Part shown: positions 24,811 through 35,407 of the stretch, in pieces
Layout: each line of letters opens with the position of its first letter
How positions within the stretch are numbered: position 1 is the first letter of the stretch
DNA from: Citrus sinensis
Lineage: Eukaryota > Streptophyta > Magnoliopsida > Sapindales > Rutaceae
Assembly (NCBI RefSeq): GCF_022201045.2
Contig: NC_068557.1
Span: 62,001-126,000 of the forward strand
Length of the DNA: 64,000 bases
Direction: 5' to 3'
Notes under the pieces: generated by a model
What the model was told of the DNA's origin: nothing
The model's database searches: none
The model's input: only the letters and a program-made list of their open reading frames with translations
Translations under genes and position numbers: made by a program

Positions 24811-25705
24811 TGTTCAAAGAACAACAATAATAATAATGGATCATACCGTACGATGAAGCCAGCAATGGCAGTTGAGGCAGCTAATGATAATGGTGGGGCC
24901 GGTTTAGCCAGCTAGAGTGTTTATTATATAGTTAGTGTTTAGGAAGCTAGATTTGGTTTACAACCTTATGTTGCAATAAATTTATCAGTCTTGTTTGTAT
25001 CATGCATTGATATAAAAAAGTCAATCAATTCATGGCTTTTATCCTTTTTGAAATGAATCTGCAGTCTCCTATTTTCATATGCAGGGTATTTTATATTCAA
25101 ATGCATCTAGATACATACATGTATATGCCTAGATAGTTAATTATTATCTAAATCTATTGAGAATGAGATCAGAATTTTGAAATTCGAATCCTGATTGCAT
25201 TTTGGGATGATATGATTTTTTTTCCCTTTGTTTCTTTTTTTATGATTGGGTGGGATGATATGATATGACATGCATGATATGATATGATGTTAGTGGTGAT
25301 ATTTATCCAAAACATCCCGATTAGTCTGTTACATATCTTATTTTTTAGAGATTGATAGAAAGGCAAGGATATGGGCTGGTGTGAGTAGGAAACAGCTGAA
25401 AGTGTCTACTCTCGTTTTATCAGCAACTATGGCTTCGAATCTGCTAGAAATTCTAGAGAATTTTTGCTACCTTGAAATTTTTTATCTACGCTTGTTCTAT
25501 CGACAACTATGGAGTTCAAATCTTCAAGAAATTCTAGAGAAACTTTGCTAAGCCTGAAATTTTCTTGTCTTTCCCGACGAATAAGGAGAAAAAATTGGGT
25601 TAAAAAAAAAATGCTAGAGCTGTCACTTTAAGAAGATATGCTCGTAGGCTATTAACTAAATCTAACATAATATATATTTTTGTAACGTAGAAGTAAGTTC
25701 TTTAA
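24811..25705. other. 3' flank and intergenic sequence
   Basis: Holds the 3' untranslated region of the TRM-like gene. At about 25420-25570 there is an imperfect direct repeat sharing GAAATTCTAGAGAA...TTTGCTA...CTTGAAATTTT. No gene is seen. Confidence 0.45.
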
Positions 25706-25714
25706 TTTTAAAAA

Positions 25715-26470
25715 AGAAAATTATCACTGCATCACATATGTTTTACTTTATGTTCATCTGACCACCACAAAATTATAACATGTTATCTGCACCACATTTC
25801 CTTTTAAATTTGTATCAATTAGTCACTTTTACTGTTTTACACTAATACTGTTAAATAATTTAAGTAAAATGATAATTTTACCCCTAAATAAATTAAAAGA
25901 CCATTTTATATTATAAAAGTTTTGAAAAATAAAAAAAAATTATAATTATAAAAATACCCCTAAATTTAATAAAAATAAGTCTCAAAATTATAATTTTTAT
26001 TTTTAATAAAAAATTATAATTATAAAAATAATTGCAAAATTTTAGGATTTAATAAAAATCTCCTAAATTATTAAAAGTTTGGGATTTATTTTTTTAATAA
26101 ATAAACTTAGTTATTTTTATTAAAAAATTTTATTTTTAAAATTTTTTAATAAAAATAATTATTAAAATTTTACAAAATCTAAATTTAATAAAAATCAGCT
26201 TAGCACCTCTATTTGGGATTTATTTTTGTTAAATTTAGGGATATTTTTATAATTATTTTTTATTTTTCAAAGCTTTTATAAGATAAAATGGTCTTTTAAT
26301 TTATTTAAGGGTAAAATTATCATTTCGTTTAAATTATTTAATGGTGTTCGTGCAAAAGTGGCTAATTAATATAAATTTAAAAAAAAAAAGTAGTGCAAAA
26401 AATATGTTAAAATTTTGTAGTGGTTGAATGAATATAAAGTAAAATAAATGTGATACAGTGATAATTTTCC
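25715..26470. mobile_element. Mutator-like non-autonomous element with long terminal inverted repeats
   Basis: The outer arms are inverted copies of each other over roughly 250-270 bp: the left starts AGAAAATTATCACTG, the right in reverse complement GGAAAATTATCACTG. The match continues through TTACCC(C/T)TAAATAAATTAAAAGACC and beyond. The 9-bp TTTTAAAAA directly flanks both sides (25706-25714 and 26471-26479), the length typical of Mutator-like elements. The 756-bp element is AT-rich with no transposase. The arms differ by many substitutions, so it is old. Confidence 0.75.
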
Positions 26471-26479
26471 TTTTAAAAA

Positions 26480-26738
26480 TTATATAATTTATTAAAATAA
26501 TTTTTTATTTAATAATATGTCCACATAATGAAAAAATGAGAGTGCCCTCACCTGAGAATACTTATATATATGAAATATATGAACCAATAAATTATTTTAA
26601 TCAATAAGTTAAGATGTCATAATAATAATATACGAAGCATGTGAAAATCATGATGATTAATGATCATCGATCTTGGACAATTTTTTGCAGCATATCAGTC
26701 AGTGTTTATTAGTAATTCAATATCATTTATTCATTGTT

Positions 26739-26796
<58 letters not shown>

Positions 26797-28754
26797 CAAT
26801 CCGAAATGTTCGGAGAGATTGGTGGCAACGAGATAGTGGGGTTGCTTCTTGCTTACAAAAAAATTAAAGAAGTCATTAATAGACTTCGAAAAATGAGTCC
26901 CATGAGAGCTATCTAATGTATACAGATCATCATCGCATGCTTGCTTATGCGATAATTAATCTTCTCTAATCATATGAGGTACGTGAATTGAAGTAATTAG
27001 GCTGTGTGGTGCAATATGATAAAATGCATGCTGATTTATTAATACAGTGCGTAAAAGATGTGGGAATTAATTGCATGTGGGGTTTCAAAGTAAAAAAAAC
27101 TTTTATATATTTAGCATCACAACTTTAATCACGTGAATGTATAATTATTAGCAAACAGCAGCAACCATGCATATACATGAACATGCTGATGCTATGTATA
27201 CTAGTGTCTGTTGATCTGTAAAAGTAAACAATTGTTTTTTCTACTCAAAGGGTGCCGCAGCACTAATGCTTTTGAGCATTAATAACAGATGGTTACAGCT
27301 AAGGTTGTTTAATAAAGATAATTAGAGAGAAGGGAAAAGCTTTAATTTTCTAAAAAGATGAATAAATTTAAAAGGAAAGCTGATCAGAAGCTAGCTAGTC
27401 AATTTGTTAAGCTGCAGCAGCACGGTTTGCCACATGCGAAGCACTTCTCGATTTAATCCATATGACACTGAATTTGAGGTAGCCAAAACTTCTGGTAAAC
27501 TTTTCAAGTTTTTATATATTTCCCCAGTATTGATGCCAAAAGTCAGCTGAAATAAGTTTGGTTCCTTACAGGGACGGCCAAAGCAAACCTTTTTTTGGCC
27601 TTTTTCGACACAGCTTCCTAGAGCATTAATTGAACAGTCAAAGTGAAAGTACTTTTCATCGGTCTGTGGCCTAATAAAAATTCTTTAATAGAAGCAGAAG
27701 AGTCAAAGACCAACAAGTTTGCTTTGCAATGGGATGCTCGGAATATCAATCTCTTATGCTTGGAAAGAATCAAAGAACAGGAACCAAAAAGACTTGTCCA
27801 CTGATCAAAGTTAATTTGTGCTGTCCACTTCCTCTTTTCTATGGAATGTTAATGAAGCCCCTCAACGTTGTTTATGGGTTGTGCCAAAATCTGTTCTTCT
27901 TTGATTTTCGCTTCATTCTCAACTTGAGGATCATGTGAATCTTTTCTCGTAGCAATATTAGATGAAGAATTTGCTAAAGGAGAGAGTTTTAGGTAAAATG
28001 GTAATAAAATTATGGTGTAGGACGTCATTGGCCGCGTTGGATTTGGATTTGGATTTGGGTTTGGGTTTGGATTTTGCCTAGTAAAATAACTTCAATTCTT
28101 AGGGGCTTAAAATTCAATTTGAAAGGGCTTAATCTGTTTATTAATTATAGAAAACCTTGGACATTAACTAATCTTAATATTTCAGTAGGAAAGTCGAAAT
28201 AAAATTCTGATTTCTTGCTTCAAATTCAAGGAAGCTATTCAGAAATACAGCTTCTATTCAAAAAGACTTCTTATTTTTCTCTTATCTTTTTCGTTTTTGT
28301 TTCATTTTATTCTTTTGAAAGGCACCCAGACCCAGAGAGCATTCATAATATCTGTTAATGTACATTATCAAGTTTCTTCTACAAACTTTCTTGGTTGCTG
28401 TAGAATTAAGTACCATTGTTATTGCTAATAAGACGGAACATCACACATTCCCTCACTAAGATTTCAGCTCCACTCGACCATTCTTTATAATCAATAAATG
28501 CGGATTCCCGAGGTATCTATCTTGGAATTGAAAATGGAGGTCAAAAGTCCACCTGACTGCACCACTATGCTAATTTTTATAATAATTTTTTAATCAGTAG
28601 TTGAAAGTGCTTCTTATCATTAATTTTACGGTTTCAGTTTCAGTTATAGTTATTAAAAATACAGCTCTTACAAGGTTCCTTATTCTACATTTTCACCCAT
28701 AAATATAAACTAATATTATAATCCCCCACTTCCTCTGGCCTCTGCATCCTCTTC
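26480..28754. other. Intergenic sequence upstream of the expansin gene
   Basis: No gene recognised. It contains the (TC)n-(TA)n microsatellite at 26741-26796 and a short array of GGATTT/GGGTTT hexamers at about 28037-28073. The last few hundred bases should include the expansin promoter. Confidence 0.5.
26741..26796. repeat. Compound (TC)n-(TA)n microsatellite
   Basis: About 17 TC units, then TGTG, then about nine TA units. A similar compound repeat occurs at 31033-31088. Confidence 0.95.
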
Positions 28755-28762
28755 TATATAAG
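28755..28762 (+). promoter_or_regulatory. TATA box of the expansin gene
   Basis: TATATAAG lies 104 bases upstream of the expansin start codon, leaving room for a leader of about 75 bases. It is followed by a CT-rich stretch typical of plant leaders. Confidence 0.65.
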
Positions 28763-28865
28763 CAACTGCAGTTCCTCCGTTGCTTGCCATATTCTCACAT
28801 TCTCTTCTTGTCTTCCCTCTCTTAGATTCACTTAAATTTCTATTTTACATTTTAGGCAAGAGATA

Positions 28866-29812
28866 ATGGCAATTCTTGGCTATATCATAATAGCCCTTTT
28901 CACAGTTTTTAAAGCAGCTGTTGGAAAAGGAGCCGGGTGGACTAATGCTCATGCTACCTTCTATGGAGGTGGTGATGCTTCTGGCACAATGGGTAAGTTT
29001 CAGGAAGAAAAAAAGATTGATGAATCAAATAGATGTTTGAATTGTTATATAATGAAAGTTTAATTTGTTAAATGATTGATACAGGTGGGGCTTGTGGGTA
29101 TGGGAATCTTTACAGCCAAGGTTATGGAACAAACACAGCTGCGGTGAGCACAGCTTTATTCAACAATGGGTTGAATTGTGGAGCTTGTTATGCTATTAAA
29201 TGTGTAAATGACAATAGATGGTGCTTACCAGGCTCCATTATAGTCACTGCCACTAATTTCTGTCCGCCAAATTTTGCTCTCTCTAATACCAATGGAGGTT
29301 GGTGTAATCCTCCCCTTCATCACTTTGATCTCTCTCAGCCTGTATTCCTCAAAATCGCTCAGTACAAAGCCGGCATAGTTCCGGTTCAATACAGGAGGTA
29401 AAAATATATGAAACGAAACAAACCAAGATTAGCTAATTCTCTCACTTTTACCCGTACGTGCAAATTAAGTACAGGCGTACTGATGTTCTGAACTCTTGAT
29501 AACTTCAGGGTCGCCTGCAAGAAGAGTGGAGGGATCAGATTCACAATCAATGGACATTCTTACTTCAATCTAGTGCTGATAACAAATGTTGGTGGAGCAG
29601 GTGATGTTGTTGCTGTGTCCATAAAAGGTTCTAAAACTGGCTGGCAAGCATTGTCCAGGAATTGGGGGCAGAACTGGCAGAGCAACTCTTACCTCAATGG
29701 CCAAGCCCTGTCTTTCAAGGTCACAACTAGCGATGGCCGCACTGTCATCTCCAATAATGTAGCTCCAGCCAACTGGAATTTTGGCCAAACTTACACCGGC
29801 CGCCAGTTCTAA
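28866..29812 (+). CDS. Alpha-expansin
   Basis: A secreted wall-loosening protein of 247 residues that acts non-enzymatically on cellulose-xyloglucan contacts during growth. Exons are 28866-28992, 29085-29397 and 29509-29812, with GT-AG introns at the usual alpha-expansin positions. A hydrophobic signal peptide (about 1-20) is followed by the domain related to GH45: [21 protein letters not shown], paired cysteines, and the HFD motif at 122-124. The [10 protein letters not shown] block and the C-terminal domain (about 155-247, CBM63 type) with spaced tryptophans (GW, NWGQNW, NW) complete the protein. The insertion WCLPGS marks it as an alpha-expansin. It resembles the EXPA14/EXPA2 group, but I do not assign a number. 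It sits on its own, with a clear TATA box at 28755. Confidence 0.93.
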
Positions 29813-31027
29813 CTCACCAGCTAATTAACCATAATCACACTTCCATCTCCAGTTCTCCCATAATTAAATAACCTCTAACTTTCAGCAAGACTTTCTTTTC
29901 TTTTCTTTTCTTTTTGTCTCTAGTTTTTTTACTAAAGTATATATATTACAAGTAGTAGCAGACTTGATCAGGTGGCCGAATCACTTGCAAATTTGCTCAC
30001 TTCATCATTTCTCGTCAAGCGTAACAAGGTTAAACTTAAACATGGTGGGCATTTTTAACATAGCCGCCGTGTGGATTTTTGCCTGACTATATATCTTTGT
30101 TGGGCTTGGTATCTGAGTCAATCGAGGCTATCTACAAATTAAACAGCAGAAGGCCTCTCTGCCTCTACTATATATACGTTTATTTATATATAGGCTTCAT
30201 TTTTTCTGATGTGTGGTGGTTTAGTGACTTGTGGAAATGAATTTGGCTGAGGCGAAGAAACGTTTTCACCCACCCGAAGTTGGTTGGCTTTGCTTCTGAT
30301 ATGATATTGGTTAACTTTAGACTCGTAACTGTGAGACAAAGAGAGGAAAATATGTTTTCAACATGTTAAAGTGCCCGGTTTTTTTTTTTTTTCTGCTCTT
30401 AGGCATTGTGAGTTACCCCAAGTTATAAAAGGCTTGTTGCTTGAGTTTTGTTTAGATATATATAGCTACGAAAGAATAATCACTTGGGAGTGTGATCAAT
30501 GGCAAAACTATATATACGTTGGTTTCCAGTTATGCTTTATTAACCTCGATCTTTGGAGTTTATTTGTATACCAAATTAAAGTACAACTATGCATATAATA
30601 TGTTCAACAATCTATCTTAGCAGCAGACGTTCGCATTTTATAATTAAAAATAAGGACTTGTTCATTGCTAATAATAATAATAATAATAGAAATGATACAT
30701 ATATATATATATATATACAGCACACTACCATGCCATTCCATGAGTTGGATCTCAAGAAAGCACCTAGAAGCAAGCACATAAGATGAGACATGAGCGGCTG
30801 ACTGGGAAAGATAATAAAATTAAAGGGCAGGCTAGCTGGGGCCTGGGGTTAAGAAATCAATTAATGTATTGGTAAATGTAAGTTTGAGCACAAAGAAAGC
30901 TTTTATGGAATCTTGAAACCACACCATGAAACCGGTGATTACTTGCTTACACTGCTAATTCCTCCATCTTCAATACCAAGTCTCTCAACTTTTGAGTTTG
31001 AGATCTCACCATTCTTAATAATGTGGA

Positions 31028-31088
<61 letters not shown>

Positions 31089-32360
31089 TAATAATGTGTG
31101 TGTGTATGTTCAGTGATTGATTATGCAACCATCAGGATTTTTCAATCTATAACAATTGAACCGACATGCAATGCAATCTCCCTTTCCAAAATGATTCTTT
31201 ATTCAGAAATTCTGTGCATTTTAAATAGAATTATATTATAGTTAATACTATTTTCTATTTGGTATAGTTCATAATTAGATTGGACTTTAACAATAATTTT
31301 ATTATTAAAACTAATTAAAAATAAATAAACATTTATTTAATTATAATTCAATGGAATTGTTTACGAATTACAAATGAAAGTTCACTTAATATTAAATAAA
31401 AAACCTTTTTAAATTTAAAATATTTTAATATTTTTATTTATAATTATAAAATATTTTATTTTATTTATTTATAATAATTTATATTAACATTACAGTTTTT
31501 ATTTTTTATTATTAAAACCTTAAAAAATTTGTATTATATATTATACCAATGATATTATTTAAATATATATAATTTATTTAATTATTTCTATTATTATATT
31601 ATAATTATTTAATAATTGATAATTTTGTAAAAAATTTAACTTAATCTTTTTAATACTAATTAAATAATTAATTTAAAATTATAAAATTATTTAATAGTTA
31701 TATAACTTAAAATAGTGTTGTAATTGAGTGTCAAAAAGAAATTATGATATTACAAATATTATTTAAATTAATTAATTAAATAAATATTTTTAACCTTACA
31801 AAATGCATATTTTATATTATTATTGATTAAAAATAGGATTAATTTTTATTTGAATTCAGGTGAATGAAATTTATTAAAAAAATAAATTAAATTTCATAAA
31901 ACATTATTTATTTATGAAATATATTTGTAAAAAAATAATTATACTAAATAGTTTATTAATTTTATAATTTAATAATGAATTATATAATTTATTATTATAT
32001 AAGTAATTAATTTACTAATATTAAGGGGGTGAGTGGGATAGCTTTTTACGATTTTGTCTTATTAATGGATGGGTCTCATAACTTTTATACTAACCTATAG
32101 GATTTGGATCTTGTTGAGCTGACCTATACTCAATTTTTTATAATTTTCTAATATTTATGCATGTATCGTAATATACAGTTAAGATTTTTTATTAATTTTA
32201 TATTATTATTTAATAATTACTAATTGTATTTTTGTAAAAGATTAACTCAACACTGAATTCAAATCTCACGCTATAATCTTCTCAAAGAATAAGCTTGAGA
32301 TTAAACACAATTTATCCAATCCCAAGAGTTATCCTACATACCAAACAAGTCTCTAGTTAA
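29813..32360. other. Expansin 3' flank and strongly AT-rich intergenic sequence
   Basis: No gene recognised. It includes an (AT)n run near 30700-30717, the (CT)n-(AT)n microsatellite at 31033-31088, and a stretch at about 31200-32030 that is almost entirely A and T. The latter may be decayed transposon sequence, but I see no defined ends. Confidence 0.45.
31033..31088. repeat. Compound (CT)n-(AT)n microsatellite
   Basis: About 18 CT units followed by about ten AT units. It is of the same type as the repeat at 26741. Confidence 0.95.
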
Positions 32361-32399
32361 CAGCTCCATATATAACTTATTTTTAAGTTTCGTGAGAGT

Positions 32400-34273
32400 C
32401 TCTCTTCTTGTTTTTGTCTGATTATCAGGTTTCATAAGAGTCTTTCTTCTCGTTTTTCTCTGAAAAACAGAATAAAAATGTCAAAGTGAGTCGCTATGAC
32501 TCTTTAAGTCACCCACGAAGTGTCGGGTGTTTTTAGTTAGATAGTATTATCAAAGTTTGTTCTCTCTTCTTGAGTGGTTGGCCGAGAGTGATAAAGCATT
32601 TGACAATAGTAGGTGGTGAGCAAAGCCACAATCCTTTTGTTAGTGTTCTCAGGGGCGTCTTTAAAATATGGACATTGAGGAACCAATAAAGAAGTGCAAA
32701 GCAATATCCCTAAATGGAGAAACAAGAGGAAAAGTAACTTTTAAAAGCGAAATGAAGGGAAAAGGTAAGAAGATACTTGCAGGGTGCTTGGTGGGGAAAG
32801 TGTTGCTGAACAGAGAAGTGAAAAATGAGGGTTTTAAAACAGCCTTACTGCCAGTATGGAAAACAATAAGGAAAGTCAAAATTGAAGAAATGGGGGAGAA
32901 CATCATTAGATTTCAGTTTGGGAATGAATCTGATAAACGAAAAGTGTTAGCATGAGCGCCATGGCATTTTGACAAAGCTTTAATTGGTCTGGCGGAACCA
33001 ACAGGCACAGGTGTAGTAACAAAATAGATTTTACACGTGTTATTTTGGGTCCAAATTCTCAAAGTATCCATTATGTGCATGGGTGTGTAGACGATGCGGG
33101 AGTTGAGCGAATTTATTGGAAGGGTTAAAGAGATTGCCACAGATAGCCAAAGATGTGTGAGGGGCGTGCTTTGGCAAGTATATCAGGCTATGTATCTCTG
33201 TAGACATTAATAAATCATTAATTAATAAAGGTTATGTTTTTGAAGCAAGAGGATAAAAAATGAGATAGATAGTTAGGAGCAAGAAGAAAATGAAAATGCA
33301 GAGAAAAGCAAATAAAATGAAGCAAAAGAGATCCCCATACTAGTATGGTATGAAATGTTACCAGACTTTTGCTATACCTGTGGCTACGTTGGACATCAAT
33401 ATAGAGAGTGGACTAAGAAGTTGTTTGTTAAATGTCTTAAGTTTGAAATTTTATTAATTTCAAACCTTTTCTAAAATTTACTTGTTTGTTTTTTGGAATT
33501 TATATATGATTTTCAGACATTTACATCTGAATAGAAAAAGTAAACATTCGTGACTTTTATCTTAATGGGAAAATGTCTGAATGACAAGTAAATATTATAT
33601 TCCAAAAATACCTCTGTAAAATAACTTATTTCCTAAACTATAAAATCTAATCCTCTTTTTTTTATTTTAATTTATAAGGACATAAATGTCAGATAACCAA
33701 ATTTAAGATGTTTTTTATTGTAAAAACAAACAAGATGCCACATATATTCAGGTATTAAAAAAAGAAAAATAAACATGTCATTTAAATTTTCGTATTCAGA
33801 TCCATTCAGACTTCAGAAAAATTCAGACCTATTTAAATTTCAGACAAAAAAATAAACGCTACCTAAATATAGAAACCAGTTGAGAGGATAAATGGCATAC
33901 GGGCCATGGCTAAAGGCCCTTGACGTAGTAGACAAGCTAAAGCAGAACAAAGGAAAAGAAGGTAGAAGAATAGAGCAGGAAAAACAAAGCTAAACTTGCT
34001 CAACAATAGTGGTACAAAGCAAACATGATAATCCGGGCAAAAATAAAGGAACAACCCAAAATCGAGAATAAGCGACTAAGCGAGTAAGGTGAAGATCCAT
34101 CACAACAGAAGGGTTTTTGAAGAAGTTAGAATAGAACAGTAAAACGCAGTTAGGGACAGTTGGAATTGATTTTATTTTAAGAGGGAACTAGAATTAGGTG
34201 GGAAATGAAAAACATTTTGAGAGGAAAATGAAAAGTGAAATCCAAAAAAAACAAAGCCCAAGAAACGCAAATT
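32400..34273 (+). mobile_element. LINE (plant L1) leader and ORF1 remnant: DUF4283 and zinc knuckle
   Basis: ORF1 begins near 32668 (MDIEEPIKKCKAISL) and shows the DUF4283 core: CLVGKVLLNREVKNEGF, VWKTIRKVKIEEMGENIIRFQF, then after a stop APWHFDKALIGL. A zinc knuckle, CYTCGYVGHQYREW, lies at about 33378-33412; the last cysteine of the CCHC set is a tryptophan here. YGPWLKA, common after the knuckle in plant L1 ORF1, is found near 33898, beyond an inserted MITE. ORF1 of these elements binds nucleic acid. It is broken by stops and the insertion, and no ORF2 follows. Confidence 0.8.
33417..33863. mobile_element. Harbinger/Tourist-like MITE inserted in LINE ORF1
   Basis: The ends are inverted relative to each other: left GAAGTTGTTTGTTAAATGTCT, right in reverse complement GGTAGCGTTTATTTTTTTGTCT. 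They are flanked by the trinucleotide TAA at 33414-33416 and 33864-33866. The LINE ORF1 reading is interrupted exactly between the zinc knuckle and the YGPWLKA motif, which supports a real insertion. The family call rests on the 3-bp duplication and end sequence only. Confidence 0.5.
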
Positions 34274-34289
34274 AACAGAAAGCTCCAAC

Positions 34290-34633
34290 TTCCGACCAAT
34301 GGGCCTTTGATCCAATGTAAGAAGTCTTGCATTTATAATGTTGACTGTTGAGTATAAGGATTCGATCCTCTATAAGAGCATTATGGAGGTTAGTTTCAGT
34401 TCTTCCTTAATTATCAACTAATTGAGTGGAGACAGTCTCTCCCTTACGAAATGTGAATGGAGTAGGCACCCCTCGAATATTAGAGAGAGTTTAAAGTATT
34501 TGGGCAAGTGCTTCAGTTGATTAATGTATGACGGTGGTCCCAATTGTTTAGTACGATTGTAAATATTGTAATTGTAATATCTGATGTAATATCAGTAGCA
34601 ATCTGTGTATAACAGAATTCAAAAAAAAAAAAA
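34290..34633 (+). mobile_element. tRNA-derived SINE with perfect target-site duplication
   Basis: A 344-bp element flanked by identical 16-bp copies of AACAGAAAGCTCCAAC at 34274-34289 and 34634-34649. It has a box A-like stretch (TGATCCAATGTAAGAAG) near its start, a clear polymerase III box B, GGATTCGATCC, near 34360, and ends in about 14 A. Both the perfect duplication and the intact A tail point to a fairly recent insertion. Confidence 0.85.
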
Positions 34634-34649
34634 AACAGAAAGCTCCAAC

Positions 34650-35407
34650 ATCCAAACTATAGGCAAATCGCAAATTACTTAACCACAAAAATCATATTAT
34701 TATAACTAGAATGAAGATATATGTTCATTTTTTTATTTATATATAAAAATATTAATAAAATGATGTTATCGATTATATATATGTAATTTCAATGCATAAA
34801 AAAAAAGAAGTTAACAGAAAGTAAATAAATAATTAGAGATATAGTACATGTTAAGTAGGGTTTAATGGCCAAAAATACTTATTAAACCATAAAAGCTTTT
34901 TTCATAAATTTTTAATATTATTTTATTGTAATTTGAGTCGAGCTTTTGAGAATTTAATAAACAAATTTTGTCCTTACTTACAAAAGCATACATTTTAAGT
35001 TTTCAAGAATAAAAACTGAAATATATATTTTTTAAATATTAAATTATCTAAAATATCATATTTATTACAAAATCATATTTTATCTTCTAATAATACTACT
35101 TTAAAAAGGCTTATAAAATAAATTATTTTATAAATTTTTATATAAGTTGTTATTGATAACTCGTCAAGATTTTTTTAATAAAAATTCTATTTATATATAA
35201 AAAATTTACTTTTAAAAAATTAATTTGAATAATCTGTATTTAAAAAGTTATGCGTTAACTAATTAATGTGAGGGTTTAAGTTGTCTATGGATATCATGTA
35301 AACCCCAGAAGCAGGAACGTTAAATAAATAAATAAATATAAGACTGATCAATGATCAATTCATCATCTTCCCGCCCTGGTTCTGGTTCTGGTTTCTGATA
35401 GCTGGAA
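34650..35407. other. NUP214 upstream region
   Basis: AT-rich sequence with no gene. It must contain the NUP214 promoter. An AAATAAATAAATAAATATAAG stretch near 35321-35341 is the nearest TATA-like sequence to the start codon. Confidence 0.4.

Noticed and set aside
28037-28073. GGATTT/GGGTTT hexamers resembling telomere repeats
   Set aside because: The plant telomere unit is the heptamer TTTAGGG. This is a short degenerate hexamer run with no interstitial telomere array.
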